Shown piece by piece: positions 1 through 9,600 of a DNA stretch of 26,419 bases. Both the position numbers and the translations under genes were made by a program. Source of the DNA: DRGT01 sp035685445 (lineage in GTDB: Archaea; Thermoproteota; Nitrososphaeria; Nitrososphaerales; Nitrosopumilaceae); the NCBI GenBank assembly GCA_035685445.1, contig DASSAK010000056.1, forward strand, positions 1-26,419, in the 5' to 3' direction. Below the pieces are notes generated by a model. The model saw only the letters and a list, made by a program, of their open reading frames with translations, had not been told where the DNA came from and ran no database searches. The stretch's first letter is position 1, and the number at the start of each line of letters is the position of its first letter.

Positions 1-1611
1 AATGTCAATCACTGTTGCAACATCACTTTTTAGACCCACTTTGATTGCATGTTCTAGCTCATCAAGAGACTGTGCTCTGATTCCCTGAGCGCCGTAAGAC
101 TCTGCAATTTTGCAATAGTCTGGACAGTCTTTTTGGTCAACTCCAATCATTCTTCTATCGTAAAATGTTCTCTGCCACTGAGCAACCATCCCAAGCGTAT
201 AGTTGTTTACTAAAAATACAATGACTGGAAGATTCTCTAAAACAGATGTTGCAAGTGAGTTTTCTGTCATGTTAAAGCTACCATCGCCTGCAATGTCCAC
301 TACAGGAACATCAGGCTTTGCAGTCTTTGCGCCAATTGCAGCTGGAAATCCCCAGCCCATTGTTCCAAGTCCAGTTGAGCTAAAAAATGTCCCAGGCTGA
401 ATTACGTTAAAGAACAACGAGGCCCACATCTGGTGTTGCCCAACTTCTGTTGTGCAGATTGATTCGTGTGGCAAAACATCACGCAACTTGCGTAAAATTT
501 TTGCAGCACTCATCTCACCTGGATGAAGCTTTAGGTTTTCTCGCCAATAGTCTTTAGTTTCATTTACATGTTTGAGCCACTTGTTCTCATCAGTCTTTTT
601 GATTGCCTTTTGTTGAAGCATCTTTATCATGATTCGAAGAGAAGCTCGTACATCGCCAACTACTGCAACCTGAGTCGTCTGGTTTTTTCCAATCTCAGCA
701 GGATCCACATCCATATGGATAATTTTAAGACGTTTTTCAAATTCCTCAAACGTTCCAACCGATCTGTCAGAGAATCTGGTTCCTATTGCCAATACACAAT
801 CAGCTTCAGTCATGAGCTTGTTTGCTTCAGCGTGTCCGTGCATTCCAATTGGTCCAAGCGATAATGTGTGATTTTCAGGAAATGCACCTTTTCCTTTGAA
901 CGTTGTTACGACTGGAATAAGTAACATTTCAGCAATTGCTTGCAATTCAGCAAATGCTGATGAAATAATTACACCGCCGCCAGCTAAGATGATTGGTTTG
1001 TCAGCTGAAAGCAACATTTCAATTGCTTTTTCAACATTTACCATGTCTGGATCAGTCCAAGGATGATATCCTCTCATCTTTACAGTGTCTGGAAAATTCA
1101 TTTCAGCTTCGTTTTGCTGAACATCTTTTGGAATGTCAAGAAGTACTGGACCGGGTCTTCCAGTTTCTGCAATAAAGAATCCTTTCTTTACAACTTCGGG
1201 AACTTCTTCTGGAGTTCTTGGTTGAAATGAATATTTCACACAAGGGTTTGCCATTCCAATGATGTCGCTTTCCTGAAATGCATCGCGTCCAATCATTGGT
1301 ACAGGTACTTGTCCAGTTACTGCAACCATTGGAGCAGAATCTGCATGAGCTGTTGCCAATCCTGTCAAGATGTTAGTAGCTCCTGGACCTGATGTTGCAA
1401 AACAAACTCCAGGTTTTCTGCTAACTCTACCAAAACCATCTGCCATGTGAGCTGCAGACTGTTCATGTCTAACCAAAATGTGTCTGATGTTACTTTTGTA
1501 CAATTCATCATACATTGGAAGATTTGCACCTCCCGGTAAGCCGAAGACCTCCTTTACTCCTTCTTTTTCCATTGCCTTCATCAAAGCTTTTGCGCCGATC
1601 ATACTTTCCAT
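1..1611 (-). CDS. ilvB: Acetolactate synthase large subunit, 3' end cut by window edge
   Basis: Catalytic subunit of acetohydroxyacid synthase, the ThDP/FAD enzyme that condenses pyruvate with pyruvate or 2-oxobutyrate at the start of valine, leucine and isoleucine synthesis. The reading frame on the minus strand is open for 537 codons. It shows the N-terminal PGGANLPMYDEL motif, the catalytic Glu in VRHEQSAAH, the SGPGATN stretch, and the C-terminal ThDP/Mg motif starting GDGSFNMTENS and ending LVNN. The family is about 560-590 aa, so only about the last 25-50 residues lie outside the window. The ATG at 1611 is chosen because a TATA-like TTAAAATT lies 24 nt upstream, fitting a leaderless transcript. 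The small subunit ilvN is not in the window. Confidence 0.96.
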   Translation of the reverse strand, partial: MESMIGAKALMKAMEKEGVKEVFGLPGGANLPMYDELYKSNIRHILVRHEQSAAHMADGFGRVSRKPGVCFATSGPGATNILTGLATAHADSAPMVAVTGQVPVPMIGRDAFQESDIIGMANPCVKYSFQPRTPEEVPEVVKKGFFIAETGRPGPVLLDIPKDVQQNEAEMNFPDTVKMRGYHPWTDPDMVNVEKAIEMLLSADKPIILAGGGVIISSAFAELQAIAEMLLIPVVTTFKGKGAFPENHTLSLGPIGMHGHAEANKLMTEADCVLAIGTRFSDRSVGTFEEFEKRLKIIHMDVDPAEIGKNQTTQVAVVGDVRASLRIMIKMLQQKAIKKTDENKWLKHVNETKDYWRENLKLHPGEMSAAKILRKLRDVLPHESICTTEVGQHQMWASLFFNVIQPGTFFSSTGLGTMGWGFPAAIGAKTAKPDVPVVDIAGDGSFNMTENSLATSVLENLPVIVFLVNNYTLGMVAQWQRTFYDRRMIGVDQKDCPDYCKIAESYGAQGIRAQSLDELEHAIKVGLKSDVATVIDI

Positions 1612-1635
1612 TTAATCATCAAACCCTGCGTCCAT

Positions 1636-1643
1636 AATTTTAA
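1636..1643 (-). promoter_or_regulatory. TATA-like box of ilvB
   Basis: TTAAAATT on the minus strand, 24 nt before the ilvB ATG. This is the spacing expected for an archaeal TBP site feeding a leaderless mRNA. Inferred from sequence and spacing only. Confidence 0.5.
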
Positions 1644-1782
1644 CTGTTAAAAATGGACCACACTTTACAGTACTAGAACAACTAGCAGTACAACGCTCAA
1701 ATCGCCAGTTGTGTTTATTGTATTCATTGTGGTCAAGATAAAGCGTTGACTATAATTAATAAAGATTACGAGAGGAAGTGAT

Positions 1783-2190
1783 ATGACAGTGTCAGAAAAT
1801 CAAGAGGTAATTGACATAATTGAAAAATTCTTTGAAGCAGGAAAATCAAAGGACTTGGCAGTTTTGCGCGATATTCAATTAGATGATTCTAGGTTTTCAA
1901 GCTTTAGCGACGTTCCGCCACACGACCTAAAAGATTTTGCAACATCAATTGCGCTTGAAGAGCTAAGATTCGTTAGTATTTCAGACTATGATTACAAAAT
2001 TAAGAATCCAAAAATCAGTGTATATGGCGATACAGCAGTTGTTGCATTTGAGCTTCTTCAAACAGGAATGGCAGTAGACAATAAATCATTCACAGGAGAG
2101 ACAATTTCCCTTGAAGGACGGGCAACCTTTGTTCTAATCAAAGACCCAGCATGGAAGATAGTTCACATTCATCTTTCAAAAACAAACTAG
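1783..2190 (+). CDS. NTF2/SnoaL-like protein
   Basis: A 135-aa protein with the size and pattern of the SnoaL/NTF2-like fold: an N-terminal helix (VIDIIEKFFEAGKSKDL), then strands ending in GRATFVLIKDPAWKIVHIHLS, the usual conical-barrel signature with a terminal W-K-I-x-H-x-H-x-S motif. Members bind small ligands or act as isomerases or hydrolases, so the substrate cannot be read from sequence. The ATG follows AGGAAGTGAT, a near match to the archaeal Shine-Dalgarno sequence, which fixes the start. It converges on the LsrF gene and the two stops share one CTAG. Confidence 0.85.
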   Translation: MTVSENQEVIDIIEKFFEAGKSKDLAVLRDIQLDDSRFSSFSDVPPHDLKDFATSIALEELRFVSISDYDYKIKNPKISVYGDTAVVAFELLQTGMAVDNKSFTGETISLEGRATFVLIKDPAWKIVHIHLSKTN

Positions 2191-3056
2191 TTTTTCTTTT
2201 TTTGGTTGTTTGGTTTTTTCTTGTTGTTTTGATTGTTTTTTTGTTGGTTTGATTGCGGTTTTTGTTTTGGTGATTCTTTTGAAAGTTTTTTGAACAAGTC
2301 ATATGCATCATTGACATTAGAGTTTGCATGAACAATAGAGCGTACTGCTTTAATCATTGCCACAGGAGAATCTGATTGCCAAATGTTTCGTCCCATGTCA
2401 ACACCTACTGCGCCAGCTTTGATTGCATTGTATGTCAGCTCTAGCGCCTCTTTTTCTGGAATCTTTTTTCCACCTGCAATAATTACTGGGACAGGACAAG
2501 AGTTTACAACCTTTTCAAAGTCTTTGCAATAGTACGTCTTTACAACGTGTGCTCCTTGTTCTGCTGCAATTCTGCATGCCAGAGATAGATAGCGTGCATC
2601 TCGTACCATGTCTTTTCCCACTGCAGTTACTGCCAAGACAGGGATTCCATATTGTTCTGCCTCATTTACCAAATTGCCAAGATTAACAATTGTTTGCTTT
2701 TCATATTTTCCTCCAACAAAAATTGACATTGCAAGTGCACTGGCGTTTACTCTAATTGCGTCTTGGAGATTAACAGTTATCTCTTCATTTGACAAGTCTT
2801 CACCAATGATACTTGTTCCACCTGAGACGCGCAACACTACAGGGACAGGATAGTTTGCATCAACTGATGTTCGCAAAACGCCTCTTGTTAGCATCAAAGA
2901 GTCACAGTACTTTAGCAAAGGCCGAATTGTTTGTCGTGGGTTTTCAAGTCTTTCTGTAGGGCCTAAAAAGTAACCATGATCAACTGCAAGCATGACTGCT
3001 CTGTTGTTTGCAGGTTTGATGATTCGTGCCAGTCTGTTTTTTAATCCCCAATCCAT
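2187..3056 (-). CDS. LsrF/DhnA-family class I aldolase or thiolase with K/N/Q-rich tail
   Basis: A 289-aa class I (Schiff-base) TIM-barrel enzyme of the DhnA/LsrF group. Its sequence closely follows bacterial LsrF: DWGLKNRLARI, VMLAVDHGYFLGPT, LMLTRGVLR, AVGKDMVRD, the KTYY motif (Lys173, likely Schiff-base residue), IAGGKK, and GVDMGRNIWQSD. LsrF itself is a thiolase for phosphorylated AI-2, but no other Lsr gene is visible. A role as fructose-bisphosphate aldolase or 2-amino-3,7-dideoxy-heptulosonate synthase, both known in this fold in archaea, is possible. Residues about 261-289 form a disordered tail made almost only of K, N, Q and P that LsrF lacks. It may share a transcript with the alcohol dehydrogenase upstream (47-nt gap). 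Confidence 0.9.
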   Translation of the reverse strand: MDWGLKNRLARIIKPANNRAVMLAVDHGYFLGPTERLENPRQTIRPLLKYCDSLMLTRGVLRTSVDANYPVPVVLRVSGGTSIIGEDLSNEEITVNLQDAIRVNASALAMSIFVGGKYEKQTIVNLGNLVNEAEQYGIPVLAVTAVGKDMVRDARYLSLACRIAAEQGAHVVKTYYCKDFEKVVNSCPVPVIIAGGKKIPEKEALELTYNAIKAGAVGVDMGRNIWQSDSPVAMIKAVRSIVHANSNVNDAYDLFKKLSKESPKQKPQSNQQKNNQNNKKKPNNQKKKN

Positions 3057-3103
3057 TTTTCTTCGATTTTAAAAAGAAACGAATTGCCTTTCTTAAGCCT
3101 TTC

Positions 3104-4132
3104 TCATTTAGTGATTATAATTTTCATTGCATCTGAACCACTGCGAGCATGATCAAATGCTTTCTGAGTTTCTAAAATTGAATATTTGTGAGTTATCAAA
3201 CTCTTCACATCAGCTTGCGATGATTTTATCAGCTCCATCGCTTTTTTTGTATCATGGTCTGATGCAGCATAGCTTGTTGTGATTGTAATTTCCTTAGAGT
3301 AAACCTTGCTCACATCAATATTCAAAGTATCTCCTTTTGAGGGAACGCCAAACATCATTATCACTCCGCCCTTTCTAACAACATCAATTGCATCATTTAA
3401 CGCCTTTAGGCTGCCAGTGGCAATGATTGCAACATCAACACCCCTGTTTTCAGTGTCATTTAGAATTTTTTCTTTTTTTGCAGAGTCATCAGAGTGTAGT
3501 GCCAAAGTTATTTGAAATTTTTTTGCAAAATCCAAACGAAAATCATTTACATCAAGGCAAAAAATTTTTTCAAATCCATTGTGTTTTGCCATCATTATGT
3601 GCATCATTCCAGTTGGACCAACGCCAAAGATTGCAACAGAGTCTCCTTTTTTGTGTTGGAATTTGTCCCATGACCGCACACAACATCCAAGTGGCTCAAT
3701 CATTGCAGCTTCATCAAAGCTCATCGAGTCAGGAATCTTTAACACTCCTCCATGAGTCACGTTCCATTCAGGAACAACATATTCTTCAGACAATCCGCAT
3801 GGTAAAAGATTTGTTTCATAGTATTTTGGACACATTGTTTCGTTTCCGTGATTGCAAAAATGACAATCATAGCACGGAACATGGTGATGTGTAAAGACTC
3901 TGTCTCCTTTTTTAAAATCAGACACACTAGGGCCAACCTCAATGATTGTTCCGGCAGGTTCGTGTCCAAGCTTCATTGACGGCTGACCATATTTTCCAAA
4001 CACCTTTTCCAAGTCAGAGCCACAAATCCCACATGACTCCATTTTTACTAAAATGTCGCCAGCTCCAAGTTTTGGTTTTTCAGTATCCTCAATAGATATG
4101 GTTGACTCTTTTTTTACAAAAGCTGTTTTCAT
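3104..4132 (-). CDS. Zinc-dependent alcohol dehydrogenase (MDR family)
   Basis: A 342-aa medium-chain dehydrogenase of the threonine/sorbitol dehydrogenase type. The catalytic zinc site is seen as Cys37 in CGICGSD and the GHEPAG motif (His57, Glu58). The structural zinc site has four cysteines in CYDCHFCNHGNETMC (about 87, 90, 93 and 101). The Rossmann motif GVGPTG follows at about residue 170, and an acidic residue at the end of the second strand (CLDVND) suggests NAD(H) preference. It would oxidise an alcohol or sugar alcohol; the substrate is unknown. It lies directly upstream of the LsrF-type gene on the same strand, which suggests a shared carbohydrate pathway (inference). Confidence 0.93.
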   Translation of the reverse strand: MKTAFVKKESTISIEDTEKPKLGAGDILVKMESCGICGSDLEKVFGKYGQPSMKLGHEPAGTIIEVGPSVSDFKKGDRVFTHHHVPCYDCHFCNHGNETMCPKYYETNLLPCGLSEEYVVPEWNVTHGGVLKIPDSMSFDEAAMIEPLGCCVRSWDKFQHKKGDSVAIFGVGPTGMMHIMMAKHNGFEKIFCLDVNDFRLDFAKKFQITLALHSDDSAKKEKILNDTENRGVDVAIIATGSLKALNDAIDVVRKGGVIMMFGVPSKGDTLNIDVSKVYSKEITITTSYAASDHDTKKAMELIKSSQADVKSLITHKYSILETQKAFDHARSGSDAMKIIITK

Positions 4133-4171
4133 GCCAAATCAAGCCTTAAAGTTATTAAATAATTTTCAGAG

Positions 4172-4465
4172 CTATACCCCTAGTATTTTTTTGAGCATTG
4201 CTCTATAATCAACGTCTGCCTTTTCGCTTCCAACTGAAGGCAACGCAAACACAAGCGTATCTTTTTCAGCACGAAGGCTAGTTAGTTGATCATTGATTGG
4301 TTCTGAAACATCATCACTGACAAGAACCAGCCCAACATCTTCCTCGTTTGTTAGCTTTGTAATTTCTTCTAGTGCCTTATCAGGTGTTTCAGAAACAACA
4401 CCTGGAACTCCTGCTAATTGAAAGCTTGTAACAAACGCCTTACTTCCAACAGTGACAATTTTCAC
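4172..4465 (-). CDS. atpF: A/V-type ATP synthase subunit F
   Basis: A 97-aa protein with the compact fold of subunit F of archaeal A-type ATP synthases: an N-terminal MKIVTVGSKAFVTSFQLAGV strand-helix, then GLVLVSDDV, and the VFALPSVGS segment. Subunit F sits on the central stalk of the rotary enzyme and acts in rotor coupling. Length and motif order match the family. The other ATPase subunits are not in the window, so it is detached from that operon here. Confidence 0.88.
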   Translation of the reverse strand: MKIVTVGSKAFVTSFQLAGVPGVVSETPDKALEEITKLTNEEDVGLVLVSDDVSEPINDQLTSLRAEKDTLVFALPSVGSEKADVDYRAMLKKILGV

Positions 4466-4553
4466 ACTGGGAAATTTTTTCTTACCAATTTAACCCTTTT
4501 TAGAAATCAAATGTTTTGGAAAGATTGATTTAGCTTAATTTATTACAAAATTC

Positions 4554-4853
4554 ATGTCAGAAATAGATTCTCAAAAAGATGTCTATCTTTTCACTCATGG
4601 CAGAATGGATTTGCAGGAAAAATCCATCAACGCCTTGTTATCAAAAGGATTTTCAAAAGAAAAGATAATCACAGCAATGCCAGACAAAGTAGGCTCTATT
4701 GGAGATTACATGGCAATGCTTTGGATGCCGCCAAATCCAGATCACATCAAGATACAAAAAATTACCAAAGTTGACAAAGTAGAACCAGAGGGAATGACTG
4801 GATTATGGAAGGGAGTTTCAAAAGAAGACTTGTTTACAATTCCTTTAGAGTAA
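4554..4853 (+). CDS. Conserved hypothetical protein, 99 aa
   Basis: A soluble mixed alpha/beta protein, not recognised as a named family. It opens with DVYLFTHGRMDLQEKSINAL, followed by a short helix and an MLWMPPNPDHIKI segment. Trp and Pro are placed as in a folded domain. It is transcribed divergently from atpF across an 88-nt gap and converges with the 83-aa gene, with 4 nt between the stops. Codon use matches the surrounding core genes, so it is probably real. Confidence 0.7.
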   Translation: MSEIDSQKDVYLFTHGRMDLQEKSINALLSKGFSKEKIITAMPDKVGSIGDYMAMLWMPPNPDHIKIQKITKVDKVEPEGMTGLWKGVSKEDLFTIPLE

Positions 4854-4857
4854 ACAA

Positions 4858-5109
4858 TTAACTAAAACCTACCCCAAACTTGTCTCCTTCTTGCATTGGA
4901 TCAGCAGAGTCGGAGCTTTGAAGTTTTAGATAAAGCAATGCCTCATACACTAGCTGCATTGCAGACTCGTCACTGTGTTTGAAATTTGTTTTTGCATATT
5001 CATGATATTTTTTTAGCTTGTCAGGATCCTGCTCATCAGGAGACAGCTTGTCATTAATCATCAGTGTTGCAATTTTTTCAATCTGAGTGTTGTATGTTGA
5101 TTCATCCAT
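4858..5109 (-). CDS. Conserved hypothetical protein, 83 aa
   Basis: A small, mainly helical acidic protein. A predicted helix lies at MDESTYNTQIEKIATLMI, then a DKLSPDEQDPDKLKKYHEYA segment, then a second helix (ESAMQLVYEALLYLKLQ). No catalytic motif is seen. It follows the 136-aa gene on the same strand by 16 nt, so the two are likely co-transcribed. Function unknown. Confidence 0.65.
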   Translation of the reverse strand: MDESTYNTQIEKIATLMINDKLSPDEQDPDKLKKYHEYAKTNFKHSDESAMQLVYEALLYLKLQSSDSADPMQEGDKFGVGFS

Positions 5110-5125
5110 GTTGCATGTCTAGTCC

Positions 5126-5536
5126 TTAGAGTTTAGAAGCTATTTTTTTAATACTGTTTACCATTTGCATTTTCTTTTTTATGTCAAGCTCTGGTTCAAT
5201 GGTTACCAAAATTGTGTGTTTTTTTGTATACACTACTAGCATCGATACGTTTTCTCTCTCAACGTGAACATATCTCACCTTGCCAAGGCGTGCATCAAAC
5301 TCTTCTCTCATTTTTCGCCGCTCAGCAACTTGCATGCAAAAATGCTCATCTTCTTTTTGAGATTCAAGTGAGCTTTTTCCTTTTTTCATAATTCCCTCAA
5401 CAATATTTCCTTTCAAGTCGATCATTCCAACAAATCGCATTTTAGGATCCAAGTCAATTATTTGCTCAGCTACACTTCGTAGTGCTTCTAGTTTTGATGC
5501 CATTAAATCATGAAAGCGTTTTTCGTAATATAACAC
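5126..5536 (-). CDS. Conserved hypothetical protein, possibly Roadblock/profilin-like (DUF6659-like)
   Basis: A 136-aa protein with an N-terminal helix, then MRFVGMIDLKGNIVEG, then KVRYVHVERENVSMLVVYTK and HTILVTIEPELD. This strand pattern resembles small profilin/Roadblock-like domains such as the archaeal DUF6659 group; the family name is given from memory. The first ATG (5536) is kept, but an ATG about 11 codons further in (MASKLEALRS) could be the true start. It lies head to tail with the 83-aa gene and just downstream of the SWIM gene. Confidence 0.65.
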   Translation of the reverse strand: MLYYEKRFHDLMASKLEALRSVAEQIIDLDPKMRFVGMIDLKGNIVEGIMKKGKSSLESQKEDEHFCMQVAERRKMREEFDARLGKVRYVHVERENVSMLVVYTKKHTILVTIEPELDIKKKMQMVNSIKKIASKL

Positions 5537-5559
5537 TTGATTTTGTTTAAATGCAGTTT

Positions 5560-5862
5560 TTACAAATCAGAAATTAATCCCGATAAAAAGTCACCATATT
5601 CATCGTCAGAAAAAGTAATGATCTCAAATTTGTTATTTTTTTCAGCTAGTTTTACAGACTCTAAATGATAGCATTCTTTTTTTCCATTAATTTTTCCAAA
5701 ATAAAATCCAGGACAAGAACAAAATTCCATTTGCGGATACACCCAGTATTCCTCGCCCTTGCCGACAACGGTCCAAATTTTCCTGTTGCTTGGCTCAAAT
5801 ATGTGCAGCTTGACTCGTTTTTCAGAAACTGCAGATTCTATTTTGTTTGGTGGAATCTTCAC
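5560..5862 (-). CDS. SWIM zinc-finger domain protein
   Basis: A 100-aa protein built around one SWIM zinc finger: CSC, then 14 residues, then CYHL (a CxC...CxH arrangement). A strand-rich lead-in (KIWTVVGKGEEYWVYPQMEF) precedes it, as is usual for SWIM domains. These bind DNA or protein and in archaea often accompany recombination or repair proteins. No partner domain is fused, so the role is unknown. It is divergent from the metallophosphoesterase with 34 nt between starts. Confidence 0.8.
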   Translation of the reverse strand: MKIPPNKIESAVSEKRVKLHIFEPSNRKIWTVVGKGEEYWVYPQMEFCSCPGFYFGKINGKKECYHLESVKLAEKNNKFEIITFSDDEYGDFLSGLISDL

Positions 5863-5896
5863 AAGGAATTAATTTCAAGTGCATAGTATATTTTTG

Positions 5897-6646
5897 ATGG
5901 TTGAGACACGAATAATTCCATCAAAGCCTGCTCTAATCTTAGAGGGCAAGACTCGAAGCCTAGTTGTCACGGATTTGCATATTGGTTTTGAAGCAGTCTT
6001 GGCATCAAACAATATCTTTGTTGGAAAAAACACCACAATCAATGAAACAATATCTGAGCTTTTAGACATTATAAAAAAAACAAAACCAGATTCAGTGATT
6101 CTGCTTGGAGATGTAAAGTCAAGCATAAAGTCAATTTCAAAAAATGAATGGGACGAAGTTCCTTTATTTTTTAAAAAAATTAAAGACAAAGTAGATGTGA
6201 TTTTAATTCCCGGAAATCATGATTCTAATATTCAAAAGCTAGTTCCCGATGAAGTGACATTAATCAGCTCAAGCGGTTTGGTAATTGATAATGTCTTGCT
6301 TACTCATGGCCATACTATGCCATCAGAAAATGTTTCGCATGTTGAAAAAATAATCATGGGCCATGTTCACCCAGTTTTCTTTGAAGAAGACTCTGTACTA
6401 AATGGCCAAAGAGTATGGGTTTCGCTAAAGGCAGAAAAGCAGAAAATTTTTCCATCAAGCTCAGGACAGATTGAAATCACAGTCATCCCGTCATTTAACA
6501 AATACTTCTATGCAACGCACAAAAAACAATACAAAAAATCAATTTCGCCCATAATTGAGAAGACAAAAAAGGATTCATCTGCCAGAATCGTCACGCTAGA
6601 TGGCGCAGTTATTGGCAACGAGTCTATAATTTCCCAAGTGCTTTAG
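5897..6646 (+). CDS. ICC-like metallophosphoesterase (COG1407 type)
   Basis: A calcineurin-like phosphoesterase of about 249 aa. The metal ligands are visible in order: VVTDLHIGFE (D-x-H), ILLGDVKSS (GD), IPGNHDSN (GNHD), LTHGHT and MGHVHPV (GHxH). These coordinate a di-metal centre that cleaves phosphoesters or phosphoanhydrides. The order and length fit the archaeal ICC-like family, sometimes linked to nucleic-acid processing. The ATG at 5897 is preferred; an in-frame GTG at 5879 would add six residues without a conserved motif. It converges on carB and the stops overlap by 4 nt. Confidence 0.88.
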   Translation: MVETRIIPSKPALILEGKTRSLVVTDLHIGFEAVLASNNIFVGKNTTINETISELLDIIKKTKPDSVILLGDVKSSIKSISKNEWDEVPLFFKKIKDKVDVILIPGNHDSNIQKLVPDEVTLISSSGLVIDNVLLTHGHTMPSENVSHVEKIIMGHVHPVFFEEDSVLNGQRVWVSLKAEKQKIFPSSSGQIEITVIPSFNKYFYATHKKQYKKSISPIIEKTKKDSSARIVTLDGAVIGNESIISQVL

Positions 6647-9600
6647 GAAATTTCATCATACGGCTCTAGCGGAGTTTTTGTTGTCTTGTTTTTTTGAAGC
6701 CAGTCAAGTGTCTTTACAAATGAATCTGCAAGCTCAGTTGTCGTAAGTACGGGAATTCCAAGCTCCAAAGATTTTCGCCTGATTTGGTACTCATCGTAAA
6801 GCATTCCAACATATTTTTCCAAGGTTGATGTGCTTGGAATGTTTATGATAAAGCTAATTTTTCTCTCATAAAGTAAGTCAGCAATGTTTGGTTTGCGTTC
6901 TGGCTCGCTGATTTTGTGCACCACCTGAACATCGCCAATTTTTTGCTCAAAGAATTCAGCAGTATGCTCTGTCGCAAGAATGTTAAATCCAAGATTTTTC
7001 AGCTGGGCAATTGTTGGCAGCAGTTTTTCTTTGTTTTGCTGGCCACCAATTGTAATCAATGCTGTTCCTTCCTTTGGCAGGTTGTACCCAACAGAAATCA
7101 ATCCCTTTGCAAGTGCATCATAAAAGCTATTTCCAAAACAAGCTGCCTCTCCAGTTGACTGCATCTCTACACCCAGTACAATGTCAGCACCTTCTAGCTG
7201 CATAAATGAAAATTGCGGGACCTTGATTCCATAGTTGTGAATTTTCTTCCATTGATCATGTGGGATGTGTGGGAGTGATTTTCCAACAATTGCATTTGAT
7301 GCCAAACTAATTAGATTAGTTTTAACAAGTTTTGAAACAAAAGGCATAGAACGGGACGCTCGAATGTTTAGTTCTATAACATAGACATGATCATCTTTAA
7401 CAAGAAATTGCAAGTTAAATGGTCCTTTCACATTAAATGATGTTGCAATCTTGTTGGTATAATCAGTAATTGTTTCAATGATTTTATTGTTCAAACGCCA
7501 TGGTGGAATGCACATCATGGCATCACCAGAATGAACTCCTGCACTGTCAATGTGCTCAACAATTGCTCCAACAATTACGTTTTTGCCATCACAAACCCCG
7601 TCAACATCAACTTCAAGTGAGTTTAGCATGAATTTTGAAATCACTACAGGATGATCAGGAGAAACAATTGTTGCCTCTTTGACATATGTTTTTAATTCAT
7701 CTTGAGACCAGACAACTTTCATTGCAGCTCCACTTAGTACATAGGATGGCCGAACAATTACTGGATATCCTACATCTTGGGCAAATGATTTAGCCTCAGC
7801 TATATTTGAAAATGCCTGCCACTGTGGTTGCTTTATGTGCAATTCATCTAAAACGCTGCTAAACTTTGACCTGTTTTCTGCCCTGTCCACGTCCTCTGCA
7901 TTAGTTCCCATTATGTTGACTCCATTTTTTGCCAATGAAGGCGTAAGGTTATTTGCAGTTTGGCCGCCAACACAGGTAACAATTCCTTTGGGATCTTCAA
8001 AGTCAGAGATGTCAAGAATTCTTTCTTCAGTTAGTTCTTCAAAGTATAGTCGGCTGCAGATATCATAATCAGTTGAAACTGTTTCAGGGTTACAGTTTAC
8101 AACAGCTACATTTTTTTCTCCATGATCCTGCAGTCCCCAAACCATGTTTACTGTTCCCCAGTCAAATTCAACGCTGCTTCCAATTCTATACGGGCCTGCA
8201 CCAAGTACAACAACGCCTTTTTCTTCATTTGTTACCTCTAGATCATTTTTGTTTCCACCATAAGTCAGGTACAGATAGTTAGTTTTTGCAGGCCATTCTG
8301 CTGCCAGTGTGTCAATTTGTTTTACTGCAGGAATGATTCCAAAGTCTTTTCTGATTTTTCGTATTTCAGATGGCTTTTTTTCTGTTGCACGAGCAATTTG
8401 TTTGTCTGAGAATCCAAATCGTTTTGCATCTTTGACCAGTGGCTTGTCTAACTTTTTTTCTTTAAGCTTTGCTTCAACATTTACAATGTTTTGAATTTTT
8501 TCAATAAACCACGGATCTATTGCAGATAAATCAAAAATCTTTTCAACAGAAATTCCTTTCTTTAGTGCAGCTGCAACATAGTACAGTATCAAATCATCAG
8601 GATGCGACAAATGGTTTTCAATGTCTTCTTCATCGTATGTTTTGCCATTTAGTCGGTTTAGTACCAGTCCGTCATTTCCAATATCAAGCATCCTAATTGC
8701 CTTTTGGAGCGACTCCTCAAATGTTCTGCCAACTGCCATTACTTCGCCAACTGACTTCATTGTTGGGCCAAGTTTTCGATTAACCAACTCAAACTTTGCA
8801 AAATCCCAACGAGGGTGCTTGCAAACAATGTAATCAAGTGACGGCTCAAAGCACGCAGTGGTGGATTTTGTGATATGATTAACAAGTTCTGGAAGTGAAT
8901 ATCCCAGTCCAATTTTGGCAGACATGTATGCCAGCGGATATCCAGTGGCTTTGCTTGCAAGTGCAGAGGAGCGAGAAAGACGCGGATTAATTTCAATTGC
9001 CACATATTTTTGAGAATTTGGCTCTAGTGCAAACTGGATGTTACATTCCCCAACAATTCCAACATGTTTTGTTGCCCGCAAAGAAGCAGACCTTAGCATG
9101 TGATACTCGCGATTGTCAATGGTTTGAGATGGGGCAACGACAATGTTATCGCCAGTATGCACCTTCATCGCAAGCACGTTTTCCATGTTACATACAATTA
9201 CATTGTTTCCAGAATAGTCCTGCATCACCTCATATTCAATTTGTTTCCAGCTTCCAACATATTCCTCGATTAGTACCTGGCCCACTAGACTTGCGTTTAG
9301 TCCTCGCTCAACTATTTCATGCAATTCAATTTCATTGTGGGCAACTCCACCACCTTTTCCACCAAGTGTAAATGCCACACGAATAATCACAGGATATCCT
9401 AGATCTTCAGCAATTTTTTTTGCATCATCAAAACTTGTCACAGTTTTGCTTTTTAGAACAGGTACATCGCACTCACTCATAGAGTCCTTGAAGAATTGAC
9501 GGTTCTCAGTTTTTTGAATTCCTGCAATCTGTGTTCCAAGTACGTTAATGCCATATTTTTTTAGGATGTCAGATTCTTCTAGCTTTACACCACAGTTTAA

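Noticed and set aside
1613..1636. Seven-residue leader ORF (MDAGFDD) ending just before the ilvB ATG
   Set aside because: The TATA box spacing predicts a transcript starting at the ilvB ATG, so this frame would be upstream of the mRNA.
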